From JBAYIE01 sp965279165 (GTDB taxonomy: Bacteria > Bacteroidota > Bacteroidia > UKL13-3), in assembly GCA_965279165.1 (NCBI GenBank), contig OZ257140.1, positions 2,604,001-2,668,000 of the forward strand: DNA of 64,000 nt, written 5' to 3'. Below the pieces are notes generated by a model. The model ran no database searches and was not told where the DNA came from. It saw only the letters and a list, made by a program, of their open reading frames with translations. How positions within the stretch are numbered: position 1 is the first letter of the stretch; each line of letters begins with the position of its first letter. Positions 51,487 to 60,413 of this stretch are shown piece after piece. A program made the translations under genes and the position numbers.

Positions 51487-53130
51487 TTATGCCTGATGTT
51501 CTTCGATAATCTTTCTGAGCCATTTAAGCATGAGAAAAATACAAAAGGAAGCAAATAGAACAATTATGCAATTAACTAGGAAGAAATATTCTTTATGCTC
51601 GTAGGTATCCCAAAGGCTTGCCAATACTCCGCTAAGTTTGTTTCCAATAGATGTTGAAAGCATCCAACCTCCCATTAATAAGGCTGCTAATCGGGGAGGA
51701 GCAAGCTTCGAAACCAGAGATAATCCCATTGGACTTAAACATAATTCACCCACCGTTATTACGCCATAGGTTCCTATAAGCCACCATGCTGATACTTTTA
51801 CTTCTCCATTATTTCCAAGTTTTACCGCTGCAACCATGAGTAAAGTTGATAGTGCTGTGATGATTAATCCCCAAAAAATCTTAGCCGGCGTACTAGGTTC
51901 AAACTTCTTCTTTCGAGCCCAAATAAAGAATCCAATTACCAACGGAGTTAGTACAATTACAAAAAACGGATTTACCGATTGAAAAAGTTCAGTGGAAAGT
52001 AAATTTAAAGTGGTGCCTTCCGCCGGTAATTCTTCAGGTGGAATGTTGTTGAAATATAATGGATAATCAATTACTTTTTGTGTTTTACCATCAATCGTTT
52101 TAATTGGCCTGAAAAGTTCATCTACCAATAAAACCGTGTCGGTTTTTGAATAAGTTACTTTTTGAACCATTCCCAATACACTGGATGGGACAACTGCTGC
52201 TGCAGGTAATTCTCTGTTGGTGTAACGCTCAGCCCATGTAGTTAAAGCCGTTCCGTTTTGTTTAAAAATAGCCCAAAAAATAACAACCACGCCCATTATT
52301 GCTAACAAGGCACCAATTGGTTTTTTATCTTCTTCGTTGGAGCGGAAATAAAGGGAGGCGTAAAACAATACAATTGGTATAGTTCCGAAAATAAAAGCAT
52401 CCGTACTGTCGCTGCCAAAGATATTGGAAGGAATAAACCAACCGAGTATCCCTGCAATAATAGCCGGTAACAATACAAGTCCGAGTATTTTACCTACACT
52501 CATATCTTCTTCTTTGGCCGGTTTTATAACATCAACATGCTTGTAATGTTTGCTTCCAAGCCAGAATATGATTATCCCTATAAACATCCCAACTCCTGCG
52601 GCGAAAAAGGCATATCCCCAACCAAAATTATTGCGCAAATAAGCTCCGAAAAAATTACAGATGAATGCACCAATATTGATACCCATATAAAAAATATTAT
52701 ATCCAGCATCTTTATTGGCTTTGAATTGTGGTTCACTGTATAAATTACCCAGTAAAGTAGAAATGTTTGGTTTGAAAAAACCGTTGCCAACAATCATTAA
52801 GGCAAGGGCAATAAAAAAGGTAGTCTCACCGGGAATTGCCAGACACATATACCCAATGCCCATCAGAATACCGCCAATGGTGATGGATAACCGATAACCA
52901 AGAACCCTGTCTGCCAGTAATCCTCCAATAAATGGGGTGATAAATACCAAGGCAATATAAGTTCCGAAAATATCTGAGGCTTCTTTGTTTTCGAGCGCAA
53001 GTCCCCCTGCTTTTGTATCGATCATATATAGGAAAAATATTCCCAACATGAGGTAGTAACCAAAACGCTCCCACATTTCAGTAAAAAACAAATAAGGCAA
53101 TCCTTTGGGATGGGCTCTGACTTTGTCCAT
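51487..53130 (-). CDS. POT/PTR-family proton-dependent oligopeptide transporter
   Basis: 547 residues with 12 to 14 membrane segments. The E-x-x-E-R-like motif near the N terminus reads F-T-E-M-W-E-R-F-G-Y-Y, and F-Y-M-G-I-N-I-G-A-F is the PTR2 signature. It imports di- and tripeptides with protons through the inner membrane. A long insertion about residues 300-380 lies in an outside loop. It is a paralogue of the next gene, 30 bases upstream, and is not part of the glycan pathway. Confidence 0.92.
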   Translation of the reverse strand: MDKVRAHPKGLPYLFFTEMWERFGYYLMLGIFFLYMIDTKAGGLALENKEASDIFGTYIALVFITPFIGGLLADRVLGYRLSITIGGILMGIGYMCLAIPGETTFFIALALMIVGNGFFKPNISTLLGNLYSEPQFKANKDAGYNIFYMGINIGAFICNFFGAYLRNNFGWGYAFFAAGVGMFIGIIIFWLGSKHYKHVDVIKPAKEEDMSVGKILGLVLLPAIIAGILGWFIPSNIFGSDSTDAFIFGTIPIVLFYASLYFRSNEEDKKPIGALLAIMGVVVIFWAIFKQNGTALTTWAERYTNRELPAAAVVPSSVLGMVQKVTYSKTDTVLLVDELFRPIKTIDGKTQKVIDYPLYFNNIPPEELPAEGTTLNLLSTELFQSVNPFFVIVLTPLVIGFFIWARKKKFEPSTPAKIFWGLIITALSTLLMVAAVKLGNNGEVKVSAWWLIGTYGVITVGELCLSPMGLSLVSKLAPPRLAALLMGGWMLSTSIGNKLSGVLASLWDTYEHKEYFFLVNCIIVLFASFCIFLMLKWLRKIIEEHQA

Positions 53131-53160
53131 TATTAATTCGGATTTGGTTTATTGGTATTC

Positions 53161-54876
53161 CTATCGCACGCCATGCATCATTTTAAGCAACCTGCTGCTT
53201 AAAACAAACAAGATTAAGGAGGCAATACCGGCCATTCCCACAAAAATCATAAAGAAGTCATATAGATCTAAAATCTGAATACCAAGGAAGTATTTTGCTA
53301 CGCCATTCTCCGGATAAAGTCCGCTTAATACTCCTGCAAATTTATTGGCTGCTGAAGTAGAAAGAAACCAAACCCCCATTAACAAGGATGCAAATTTAAC
53401 CGGAGCAAGTTTATTTACCATCGATAAACCGATAGGAGATAAACACAATTCGCCAAAAGTGTGAATGGAATATAAACTAACCAACCACAACATACTTACT
53501 TTAGCCGTAACATCTTTTACGCCAATCGCAATTACCAGGTAACCCAATGCCAACAAGAATAAACCGATGGATTGCTTATAAGGCGAAGCCGGTTCAATGT
53601 TTCGCTTGCCTAAAGTGGTCCATAAAATGGCAAAAATCGGAGCAAATATCACAATGGCAATTGCATTGATAGATTGGAAGAAACTGGTTGGGATTGTTTG
53701 CAAGTAAATTCCTTCGCTTGTAACATCAGAAATTCCTTTTAGAGAAACGAGTATACCACCACCTAGCAATAACATAAATAATTCCTTAACACCTTTCTTT
53801 TCTTCTTTAAAACCGGTTCTAACTTTATTCAGAAACCAACCCAAAACCAAAACTAAGGCACCAAGTAAAGCATACAGAATGGCCGGTGATAATTTTAAAT
53901 TGATATCCCTGTCGGTTTGCTCTTCCGCAAAATAGGTTAGCGAGGCACCTGCTTGCTCAAAGGCGCTCCAGAAAAATATCACAAAAAATGCAATGATATA
54001 AATTACCCAAATTCTTTGGCGTTCATCATTATGCAAAGTTTTGTCGGATATAATAAACCCGGGAGCTGCAATGGTTAGTGAAAAAATAAATGAACCAATT
54101 ACACCAAAATCCAACCAATAAAACAAACCAAATAAAAATACTTCAACACCCGCCCAAAACGCCATCTGGCCTTTCGAAAATTCTTGTTTTATTTCTTTGG
54201 TTGTATCTATTTCTGCTGTTTCGCGTTTGCGGTTTGGAGCAACACCAATTTGTTCTCCTTCTGGAGTTACTATATAATGGTTTTTTAGCCATATAAATAA
54301 AAAGGTACTCAATAACATGCCTAATCCTGCAGCAAGAAATCCCCATTTGAAATCTTCCGGATTTCCGGTATCACCCAATGCTCCACATATCAACGGCGAA
54401 AGGAATGCACCTAAATTTATACCCATGTAAAAAATGGTAAAGGCAGAATCAACCCTTTTGTCTCCCTTGGGATACAATTGCCCAACCATGGTTGAGATAT
54501 TGGGTTTAAAAAATCCGTTTCCAAAGATTAAAAAGGCCAGTCCACCATACATGATCATCGACGATAAGCCAACTTCTTTATAAAACATTCCACTGGTAAA
54601 CATTAAAAATTGTCCCATCGCCATTAAAAAGCCACCGATAATTATCGATTTACGGTTGCCCCAATAACGATCAGCCATGTAACCGCCTAAAAGAGGAGTT
54701 AAATATACCAATCCGGTATAGCTGCCATAAATGTCTGAACCAAGTGCTTTGTCGAATAACAACGCTTTTGTCATGTACAGGGTAAAGATTGCCCGCATTC
54801 CATAATAACTGAATCGTTCCCACATTTCAGTTACAAAAAGAACGTATAAACCTTTTGGATGTCCTTGTGAACTCAT
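53161..54876 (-). CDS. POT/PTR-family proton-dependent oligopeptide transporter
   Basis: 571 residues. F-V-T-E-M-W-E-R-F-S-Y-Y-G-M-R-A is the E-x-x-E-R motif for proton coupling and F-Y-M-G-I-N-L-G-A-F-L is the PTR signature. Around 14 membrane segments are predicted. Together with the downstream paralogue it forms a two-gene transporter unit transcribed away from ahcY, with a terminator between ahcY and this gene. Confidence 0.93.
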   Translation of the reverse strand: MSSQGHPKGLYVLFVTEMWERFSYYGMRAIFTLYMTKALLFDKALGSDIYGSYTGLVYLTPLLGGYMADRYWGNRKSIIIGGFLMAMGQFLMFTSGMFYKEVGLSSMIMYGGLAFLIFGNGFFKPNISTMVGQLYPKGDKRVDSAFTIFYMGINLGAFLSPLICGALGDTGNPEDFKWGFLAAGLGMLLSTFLFIWLKNHYIVTPEGEQIGVAPNRKRETAEIDTTKEIKQEFSKGQMAFWAGVEVFLFGLFYWLDFGVIGSFIFSLTIAAPGFIISDKTLHNDERQRIWVIYIIAFFVIFFWSAFEQAGASLTYFAEEQTDRDINLKLSPAILYALLGALVLVLGWFLNKVRTGFKEEKKGVKELFMLLLGGGILVSLKGISDVTSEGIYLQTIPTSFFQSINAIAIVIFAPIFAILWTTLGKRNIEPASPYKQSIGLFLLALGYLVIAIGVKDVTAKVSMLWLVSLYSIHTFGELCLSPIGLSMVNKLAPVKFASLLMGVWFLSTSAANKFAGVLSGLYPENGVAKYFLGIQILDLYDFFMIFVGMAGIASLILFVLSSRLLKMMHGVR

Positions 54877-54931
54877 TTTTTTTGATTTTTATAAAATGCA
54901 ATATAAATGTTGCCCTCACAATTGCAATAAT

Positions 54932-54963
54932 AAAAAAGCCGGAACTATATGAGTTCCGGCTTT
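54932..54963 (-). terminator. Rho-independent terminator of ahcY
   Basis: A perfect 12-bp stem (AAAGCCGGAACT with its complement) closes a five-base loop, followed on the minus strand by a run of six T. It starts 24 bases after the ahcY stop. This separates ahcY transcription from the POT transporter genes. Confidence 0.88.
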
Positions 54964-54986
54964 ACTATTTGATAATGAACGAACGA

Positions 54987-56300
54987 TTAATAACGATAAT
55001 GCTCTGATTTAAATGGACCTTGCGCATTTACTCCAATATAATCAGCCTGCTCTTTGTCTAATTTAGTAAGAGTAGCACCAATATGATCAAGATGCAAAGC
55101 GGCTACTTTTTCATCCAAATGTTTTGGCAATACATAAACTTTCTTTTCGTATTTATCTGCATTGTTCCATAACTCGATTTGTGCAAGTGTTTGGTTAGAG
55201 AATGAGTTACTCATTACAAACGATGGATGTCCCATGGCACAACCCAAGTTAACCAAACGGCCTTCTGCTAACAAAATAATTTCGTTTCCATCTAAATTGT
55301 AAACATCAACTTGTGGTTTGATGGTATATTTTGTAGAACCATAGTTCTTGTTTAACCATGCCATATCAATTTCGTTGTCGAAATGCCCGATATTACATAC
55401 GATTGACTTGTCGCGCATTGCCTTGAAATGGCGGTCGGTAATAATTCTAACGTTTCCGGTAGCAGTAACAAAAATATTGGCACGCTTACAAGCTTCTTCC
55501 ATTGTCACTACTTCAAATCCATCCATTGCAGCTTGTAAAGCACAAATTGGATCAATTTCGGTAACCAATACACGTGCTCCTGCACCTCTCAATGATTCTG
55601 CAGATCCTTTTCCTACATCACCGTAACCGGCAACTACCGCAACTTTTCCGGCCATCATAATATCGGTTGCTCTTCTGATAGCATCAACCAACGATTCTTT
55701 ACAGCCATATTTATTGTCGAATTTCGATTTAGTAACCGAATCATTCACATTAATGGCAGGGATTAACAAGGTCCCTTTTTTCATTCTTTCGTATAAACGG
55801 TGAACTCCTGTTGTTGTTTCTTCCGAAAGACCTTTGATATCGTTTGCCAATGCAGGAAAACGGTCAAAAACCATATTGGTTAAGTCACCACCATCATCCA
55901 AAATCATATTCAAAGATTTACCACCTTCAAATGCATCCAAAGTTTGCTCGATACACCAGTCAAATTCTTCTTCATTTTGTCCTTTCCAAGCATATACCGG
56001 AATACCTGCAGCAGCAATAGCAGCAGCAGCATGATCTTGTGTAGAGAAAATATTACAAGAACTCCAGGTTACTTCTGCTCCCAAAGCTTTTAAGGTTTCA
56101 ATTAAAACAGCGGTTTGAATGGTCATGTGTAAACAACCTGCTATTCTAGCTCCTTTTAAGGGTTGTTGTGCACCATATTCTTTTCTGATAGCCATTAAGC
56201 CCGGCATTTCTGCTTCGGCAAGTTTGATTTCTTTGCGGCCCCATTCAGCCAATGTAATGTCCTTAACTTTGTAAGGTAAACGGGTTGTTGATTGTGTCAT
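54987..56300 (-). CDS. ahcY: Adenosylhomocysteinase
   Basis: 437 residues, full length. N-terminal I-A-G-C-L-H-M-T-I-Q-T-A-V-L-I-E-T-L and the NAD-binding G-Y-G-D-V-G-K-G with C-N-I-G-H-F-D-N-E-I are family signatures; the final K-S-E-H-Y-R-Y tail supplies the NAD-contacting Lys/Tyr. It hydrolyses S-adenosylhomocysteine to adenosine and homocysteine, which also relieves product inhibition of the methyltransferases in the glycan locus. A -7 box lies 35-42 bases upstream. Confidence 0.97.
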   Translation of the reverse strand: MTQSTTRLPYKVKDITLAEWGRKEIKLAEAEMPGLMAIRKEYGAQQPLKGARIAGCLHMTIQTAVLIETLKALGAEVTWSSCNIFSTQDHAAAAIAAAGIPVYAWKGQNEEEFDWCIEQTLDAFEGGKSLNMILDDGGDLTNMVFDRFPALANDIKGLSEETTTGVHRLYERMKKGTLLIPAINVNDSVTKSKFDNKYGCKESLVDAIRRATDIMMAGKVAVVAGYGDVGKGSAESLRGAGARVLVTEIDPICALQAAMDGFEVVTMEEACKRANIFVTATGNVRIITDRHFKAMRDKSIVCNIGHFDNEIDMAWLNKNYGSTKYTIKPQVDVYNLDGNEIILLAEGRLVNLGCAMGHPSFVMSNSFSNQTLAQIELWNNADKYEKKVYVLPKHLDEKVAALHLDHIGATLTKLDKEQADYIGVNAQGPFKSEHYRY

Positions 56301-56334
56301 ATATTTTATTGGTATATTTTCTAAAAAAGGACTG

Positions 56335-56342
56335 CAAATCTA
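56335..56342 (-). promoter_or_regulatory. Candidate -7 box for ahcY
   Basis: TAGATTTG on the minus strand matches the Bacteroidota TAnnTTTG -7 element, 35 bases upstream of the ahcY ATG. A clear -33 TTG is not seen at the ideal distance. Confidence 0.5.
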
Positions 56343-56393
56343 TGATTTACGATGCATTTAACGAAATATTTTTTACCATCGTATAAAGTTACG

Positions 56394-56401
56394 TAACTTT
56401 G
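56394..56401 (+). promoter_or_regulatory. Candidate -7 box for bacilliredoxin gene
   Basis: TAACTTTG matches TAnnTTTG and lies 70 bases before the bacilliredoxin ATG, diverging from the ahcY box. The -33 element is not obvious. Confidence 0.5.
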
Positions 56402-56435
56402 TATTTTAAAACATTACCCAATAATGGGTGTTTAA

Positions 56436-56463
56436 CTCATAATTCATAATTCATAACTCATAA
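56436..56463. repeat. Four tandem 7-bp repeats in leader
   Basis: CTCATAA, TTCATAA, TTCATAA and CTCATAA follow each other without gaps and end eight bases before the bacilliredoxin start. They may be a simple repeat or a protein-binding array; no function is known. Confidence 0.6.
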
Positions 56464-56471
56464 CTAAACAT

Positions 56472-56891
56472 ATGCCATATCCCGAAATGTTAGTAGCGCC
56501 AATGCGCCAACAATTAGAACAAGTAGGTTTTAAAAGCCTCATGACTCCTTCTGAAGTAGAATCGGAATTAAATGATACAACAGGATCTAAACTTTTGGTT
56601 TTTAACTCGGTTTGCGGTTGTGCTGCAGGTACTGCCCGCCCGGGAGTTATTAAAGCAGTTACTTCTGGAAACAAAAAACCTGACCAGTTGCTAACCGTAT
56701 TTGCAGGCCAGGAAACGGAAGCAGTTGCAAAAGCAAGAGAATTTACCATGCCTTTTCCTCCATCTTCACCCAGTATCGCTTTGTACAAGAATGGCGAATT
56801 GGTTCATTTTATCGAACGCCATATGATTGAAGGCAGAAGCGCAGAAATGATTGCAGCAAACCTTGAAGCTGCTTTTGAAGAATATTGCTAA
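56472..56891 (+). CDS. BrxA/BrxB-family bacilliredoxin
   Basis: 139 residues, the usual family length. The redox motif is C48-G-C50 in F-N-S-V-C-G-C-A-A-G, typical of YphP/YqiW proteins that remove mixed disulphides of low-molecular-weight thiols from proteins. P-F-P-P-S-S-P-S-I-A-L-Y-K-N-G-E precedes the last strand. It is transcribed alone, divergent from ahcY. The in vivo thiol partner in Bacteroidota is not shown by the sequence. Confidence 0.9.
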   Translation: MPYPEMLVAPMRQQLEQVGFKSLMTPSEVESELNDTTGSKLLVFNSVCGCAAGTARPGVIKAVTSGNKKPDQLLTVFAGQETEAVAKAREFTMPFPPSSPSIALYKNGELVHFIERHMIEGRSAEMIAANLEAAFEEYC

Positions 56892-56917
56892 TTAAGGTCT
56901 GGTTAAAGGAGGGAAGT

Positions 56918-57853
56918 TTAAAACAAATTTTTCTTCCTGAAAAACAAAACCCCTAAAACGGAAAGGGTTGATGCAATGAGCATCACTATCCAAAATGCAT
57001 ATGGCTCGTCCTGAAAAGGAAGTGGTACATTCATTCCATATAAACTGGCTACTAAAATAGGTAACGATAAAATGATAGTTACCGAAGTTAGAAAACGAAT
57101 GGTAATATTCAGGTTGTTGGAAATAATACTGGAGTGAGCCGACATCAAGTTGCCAAGAATATTTGCATAAATATGCGCCATATCAATGGCTTGCTTGGTT
57201 TCAGTTAAAACATCTTCAATCAAATCCTGTTCCTCTTCACGGTTCAAAGCAGGTAAACTTAAACGTTGCAAACGATACATCATCAATTCGTTCGATTTTA
57301 AAGAGGTGTTGATATAAACCAAACTTTTTTCAAAATTTAAAAGCTGCATTAATTCCTCATTTCGAGTCGACCGATGTAAGGTGAGTTGCAACTCATCCGC
57401 TTTGTTGTTGATGTTTTTCAAATAACGCAAAAAGAGTACCGATGATTTTAAAAATATTTGCAATACAAATCGCTCCCGTTTTTCTGTACTGAACCCACGA
57501 ACCCTCGATTCAATAAAGGCTTGCGTGATTTCAACCGGTTTGCTGCAAACCGTTACTATCAAATCTCTTTTTAAGATAATACCCATCGAAATAGTAGTAT
57601 ATGGCAATTCATCCGGTTTATCGGTTTCAATAGGAACACGCAAAACAATCAACATGCAATTCACTTCCTGCTCAATACGGGCATTTTCATCCACATCCAA
57701 TGGGTCTGTAATAAGATCGGGAGGAATTAAAAGTTTTTGAGAAAGAAAGGCTATCTCTTTTGTGGTAGGGTTAACCAAATTAATCCAACAATCTTTCTCT
57801 ACCGTATCAATTTCGGTTAGTCGGTTATGTATAGTTTTGAAATATTGGATCAT
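56918..57853 (-). CDS. corA: CorA-type magnesium/divalent cation transporter
   Basis: 311 residues. A large cytoplasmic domain of about 245 residues precedes two C-terminal helices; the first ends with the selectivity motif Y-G-M-N-V-P-L-P, exactly as in CorA. The last residues F-R-K-K-N-L-F are basic as expected. It forms a pentameric Mg2+/Co2+ channel in the inner membrane. It is convergent with the bacilliredoxin gene. Confidence 0.93.
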   Translation of the reverse strand: MIQYFKTIHNRLTEIDTVEKDCWINLVNPTTKEIAFLSQKLLIPPDLITDPLDVDENARIEQEVNCMLIVLRVPIETDKPDELPYTTISMGIILKRDLIVTVCSKPVEITQAFIESRVRGFSTEKRERFVLQIFLKSSVLFLRYLKNINNKADELQLTLHRSTRNEELMQLLNFEKSLVYINTSLKSNELMMYRLQRLSLPALNREEEQDLIEDVLTETKQAIDMAHIYANILGNLMSAHSSIISNNLNITIRFLTSVTIILSLPILVASLYGMNVPLPFQDEPYAFWIVMLIASTLSVLGVLFFRKKNLF

Positions 57854-57944
57854 ATCGAATGCCTACATCAAAGTATTATTTTTAATTGGATTTAATGCTT
57901 ACGAAAATAGCAGTTAATGTCTGCCAAGCAAAACAATAAACCGG

Positions 57945-58811
57945 TCAAATGGTAAAATCCATGGAATAAGAAGCTTTAAATGTATTTCTTGTTTCTAAAC
58001 AGATCATTCCTTCCTTTTTCGTAATGTCTGTATGCCCTTCGATGGTATCTGCAATGCCAAACCATGGTTCAATGCATAAAAACGCATCTGTTCCTTTTTT
58101 CGACCAAATACCCATATACGGAAAGTCTTTACAATGTACGGTTACTGCATGGGTTAAACTGCGGTGTTTTAAGGTTATTTCTTGTGAGTTGAAATGCTTA
58201 AGTACGATGGCATCATCTTCAAATAGCGCTTTGTTTAAAGGCAATTCATTTTCATTTGAAACCAATAACTTGGAGGTGTGATTTAATAAGCCATTTGTTA
58301 AAAGTAATCGTTCTAATACTTCCATCTCCCCAAATAAAAGTACATAATCAGATAAATTGGAACCAATGATATGAAATCCTGGATGTGCCCCTATTGAAAA
58401 GTAAATACTTGTATCGCCGGAATTGGTTACATTCCAGGTGCATATCACGCGGTTTTCAATTATTTCATATGAAATTTCTAAAATAAATGCAAAGGGGTAC
58501 TTCGCAAGTGTTTCTGTCGAATTTGCCAACCTGAAATGTATGGAAGAGGAATTGTTTTGGTTGCATTCAAATATACAGTCTCTGGCAAACCCATGTTGGG
58601 TTAATGGGTAAGAATCCCCACCAATTTTAAGCTTATCATCTTTAACCTTACCAACTATTGGAAATAAAACAGGGGAGGTTCGTCCCCAAATTTCAGGATT
58701 GCCTTGCCACATAAACTCAAAACCTTGGTTGGCATCAACCACGGATATCAGTTCCGCCCCCAAACTGTTAATTTGTACGGAAATACGGTTGTTTGTTAGA
58801 GAATATATCAT
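57945..58811 (-). CDS. Aldose 1-epimerase family protein
   Basis: 288 residues of the galactose mutarotase-like fold. Q-H-G-F-A-R-D near the N terminus and G-A-H-P-G-F in the middle match the D-hexose-6-phosphate epimerase/LacX type (catalytic His), and E-P-W-F-G-I-A-D near the end holds the acidic residue region. It probably interconverts alpha and beta anomers of a sugar or sugar phosphate. Its promoter region is shared with the THX gene. Confidence 0.85.
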   Translation of the reverse strand: MIYSLTNNRISVQINSLGAELISVVDANQGFEFMWQGNPEIWGRTSPVLFPIVGKVKDDKLKIGGDSYPLTQHGFARDCIFECNQNNSSSIHFRLANSTETLAKYPFAFILEISYEIIENRVICTWNVTNSGDTSIYFSIGAHPGFHIIGSNLSDYVLLFGEMEVLERLLLTNGLLNHTSKLLVSNENELPLNKALFEDDAIVLKHFNSQEITLKHRSLTHAVTVHCKDFPYMGIWSKKGTDAFLCIEPWFGIADTIEGHTDITKKEGMICLETRNTFKASYSMDFTI

Positions 58812-58890
58812 GATGCAACATAAGGAATCAGAATTAAACTTGATTGGTTCATGGGATAGGATTATCTTCGTGACCCTAAATTTTATTCTA

Positions 58891-59004
58891 ATGGGAAAAG
58901 GTGATCAAAGATCTAAAAAAGGAAAAACCAAAAATGGTTCTTTTGGAGTTACAAGAAATAAACGCGCTTTAAAGGCAAAAAGTAACCCTAAAAAACCTGC
59001 ATAG
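58891..59004 (+). CDS. 30S ribosomal protein THX
   Basis: A 37-residue basic protein starting M-G-K-G-D-Q-R-S-K-K-G-K, then G-S-F-G-V-T-R-N-K-R, the THX (S31e-like) pattern; a Lys/Pro-rich tail follows. THX binds the head of the 30S subunit in Thermus and occurs in Bacteroidota. A longer reading of the frame begins earlier, but this internal ATG gives the family N terminus. A weak -7-like TATCTTCG lies at 58863-58870 with a TTG 20 bases upstream. tRNA-Leu follows 13 bases after the stop. Confidence 0.88.
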   Translation: MGKGDQRSKKGKTKNGSFGVTRNKRALKAKSNPKKPA

Positions 59005-59017
59005 TCGGGTTTTCATT

Positions 59018-59100
59018 GCTGCGGTGGTGGAATTGGTAGACACGCCATCTTGAGGGGGTGGTGCCTTATTGGTGTATGAGTTCGAGTCTCATCCGCAGCA
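59018..59100 (+). tRNA. tRNA-Leu (GAG anticodon)
   Basis: An 83-base cloverleaf: acceptor GCTGCGG pairs with CCGCAGC at 59093-59099, discriminator A at 59100; anticodon stem 59045-59049 with 59057-59061 and loop T-T-G-A-G-G-G giving anticodon GAG (59052-59054). A long variable arm (about 59063-59075) and T-arm A-T-G-A-G/C-T-C-A-T confirm a class II leucine tRNA. CCA is not encoded. A terminator region follows about 110 bases later. Confidence 0.95.
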
Positions 59101-59210
59101 CAAAATGAGTGTGGGTGCGAATATGGAGTGTAAAATTGCCGGGAACATTTATTTTAACTCACACACTTAAACTTACACCGGTTAATACCGGTACAAAGTA
59201 AAATGATAAT

Positions 59211-59233
59211 TGGCTGCACTTGCAGTCTTTTTT
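59211..59233 (+). terminator. First of two candidate terminators after tRNA-Leu
   Basis: GGCTGCA and TGCAGTC (one G-U pair) form a short, tight hairpin followed by six T. It lies in series with the stronger terminator directly downstream. The tiny loop makes it weaker alone. Confidence 0.45.
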
Positions 59234-59269
59234 ACCCATCTTACCTGAAATGGTGAGGTGGGTTTTTTT
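59234..59269 (+). terminator. Rho-independent terminator after tRNA-Leu
   Basis: A 12-bp stem (ACCCATCTTACC with GGTGAGGTGGGT, including G-U pairs) around a six-base loop is followed by a run of T. It ends transcription of the THX/tRNA unit. Confidence 0.85.
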
Positions 59270-59588
59270 ATGTAAAACTATGGCATTCTAGGATCGGAAG
59301 GAGTATCCTTAAGTTGATTACAGAAAGTTATGTCATCAAATTTAAATACCGGTCAAATGGATTAAACTTCAGAAATATACAGAAGCATAACCTTACAAAA
59401 CGTCTTATCGTATAAAGATAATTTTCTTGCCTTTATCATAATGGTTAGGTATGTTTAGCATGATGGTTTGTGTTTATTTTTATAACAAACATTAAATCAA
59501 TCATATAGTACAGTATTTAGGAATTGATTTACATCATATAGAATTAATATATACGCATTACCTTTGGATAAATAAATTGTAAACAGGT
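59270..59588. other. Intergenic region without recognised gene
   Basis: Together with 59101-59210 this is the only gene-free stretch above 300 bases. It holds the tandem terminators at its start and a promoter-like TACCTTTG near its end. I see no ORF, tRNA or repeat of note; the palindrome ACCGGT occurs at 59177-59192 as a spaced pair with no known role. Confidence 0.6.
59559..59566 (+). promoter_or_regulatory. Candidate -7 box for universal stress protein gene
   Basis: TACCTTTG matches the Bacteroidota -7 element TAnnTTTG, 22 bases before the ATG, giving a short leader. No good -33 TTG lies at 19-21 bases upstream. Confidence 0.45.
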
Positions 59589-60413
59589 ATGATTAATAAA
59601 GTATTAGTACCCACCGACTTTTCAGGGGTTGCAGCAAACGCCCTTGATTTTGCATTGGAATTGGCCTTAAAAACCAACGCAGAATTACATTTGATTCACA
59701 TCAATCCGGTACCGGTTGCGGATATTAATTTTCCGCAAGAAACCTACCAGCTTTATATGGATGAGTTAAATAAAGAAGCAAGCGAAAAAATTGCAGAACT
59801 CACAAAGAATGTTTTATTGCCATCCGGACTTAAATTTTATACCGAGTCGGTTATGGGATTTATTACCGATGAAGTAACCAAGTATGCAAAAAACAACCAA
59901 ATAGATATTGTAGTTATGGGTACAACCGGTGCAAGTGGCATTCAGGAAATATTAATTGGAAGCAATACGGCTTCGGTGGTAGGTAAATCAGGTATTCCTG
60001 TTTTTGTTATTCCTCCCGGTGCCCGACACAATGCTTTTAAACATATACTTTATACTAGTGATTATAGTGAACCTGAATTTCCTGCCATTTCTCGATTAAT
60101 TTATTTTGCTGAGTTATACAATTCTAAAATTACGGTTATCCATGTGCAAGCGGATGCAGATCGTTATTTTAATGTTGAAGATAATTTTTTCGTAAAGAAC
60201 AAAGCAAATATCGCCCACGAAAACATCACCGTAGATACCCTTCCAAACGGCGATATCACGGATGCAATCAACCATTATATTGATACAAAAGAAGTAGATA
60301 TGGTGGTTATGGCAAAACATAACAGAAGTTGGTTCGACCGCATTTTTCATAGAAGTTTAAGCAAAAAGATGACCTACCATACCAAGGTGCCTTTATTGGT
60401 GTTGAATAAGTAA
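59589..60413 (+). CDS. Universal stress protein, two tandem UspA domains
   Basis: 274 residues in two halves. Domain 1 (1-140) starts V-L-V-P-T-D-F-S-G and ends M-G-T-T-G-A-S-G-I with G-S-N-T-A-S, the ATP-binding G-x2-G-x9-G-S/T motif. Domain 2 (about 150-274) starts I-L-Y-T-S-D-Y-S-E and ends M-A-K-H-N-R-S-W, lacking the glycine motif, so it probably does not bind ATP. Typical of stress-adaptation proteins. The stop overlaps the tail of the convergent TatD-like gene. Confidence 0.92.
   Translation: MINKVLVPTDFSGVAANALDFALELALKTNAELHLIHINPVPVADINFPQETYQLYMDELNKEASEKIAELTKNVLLPSGLKFYTESVMGFITDEVTKYAKNNQIDIVVMGTTGASGIQEILIGSNTASVVGKSGIPVFVIPPGARHNAFKHILYTSDYSEPEFPAISRLIYFAELYNSKITVIHVQADADRYFNVEDNFFVKNKANIAHENITVDTLPNGDITDAINHYIDTKEVDMVVMAKHNRSWFDRIFHRSLSKKMTYHTKVPLLVLNK

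Noticed and set aside
58699..58890. N-terminal extension of the THX reading frame
   Set aside because: It lies antisense to the aldose-epimerase start and the THX family N terminus begins at the internal ATG 58891.
59177..59192. Spaced ACCGGT palindrome pair
   Set aside because: Short, no adjacent gene or T-tract, and the hexamer occurs by chance in this sequence.
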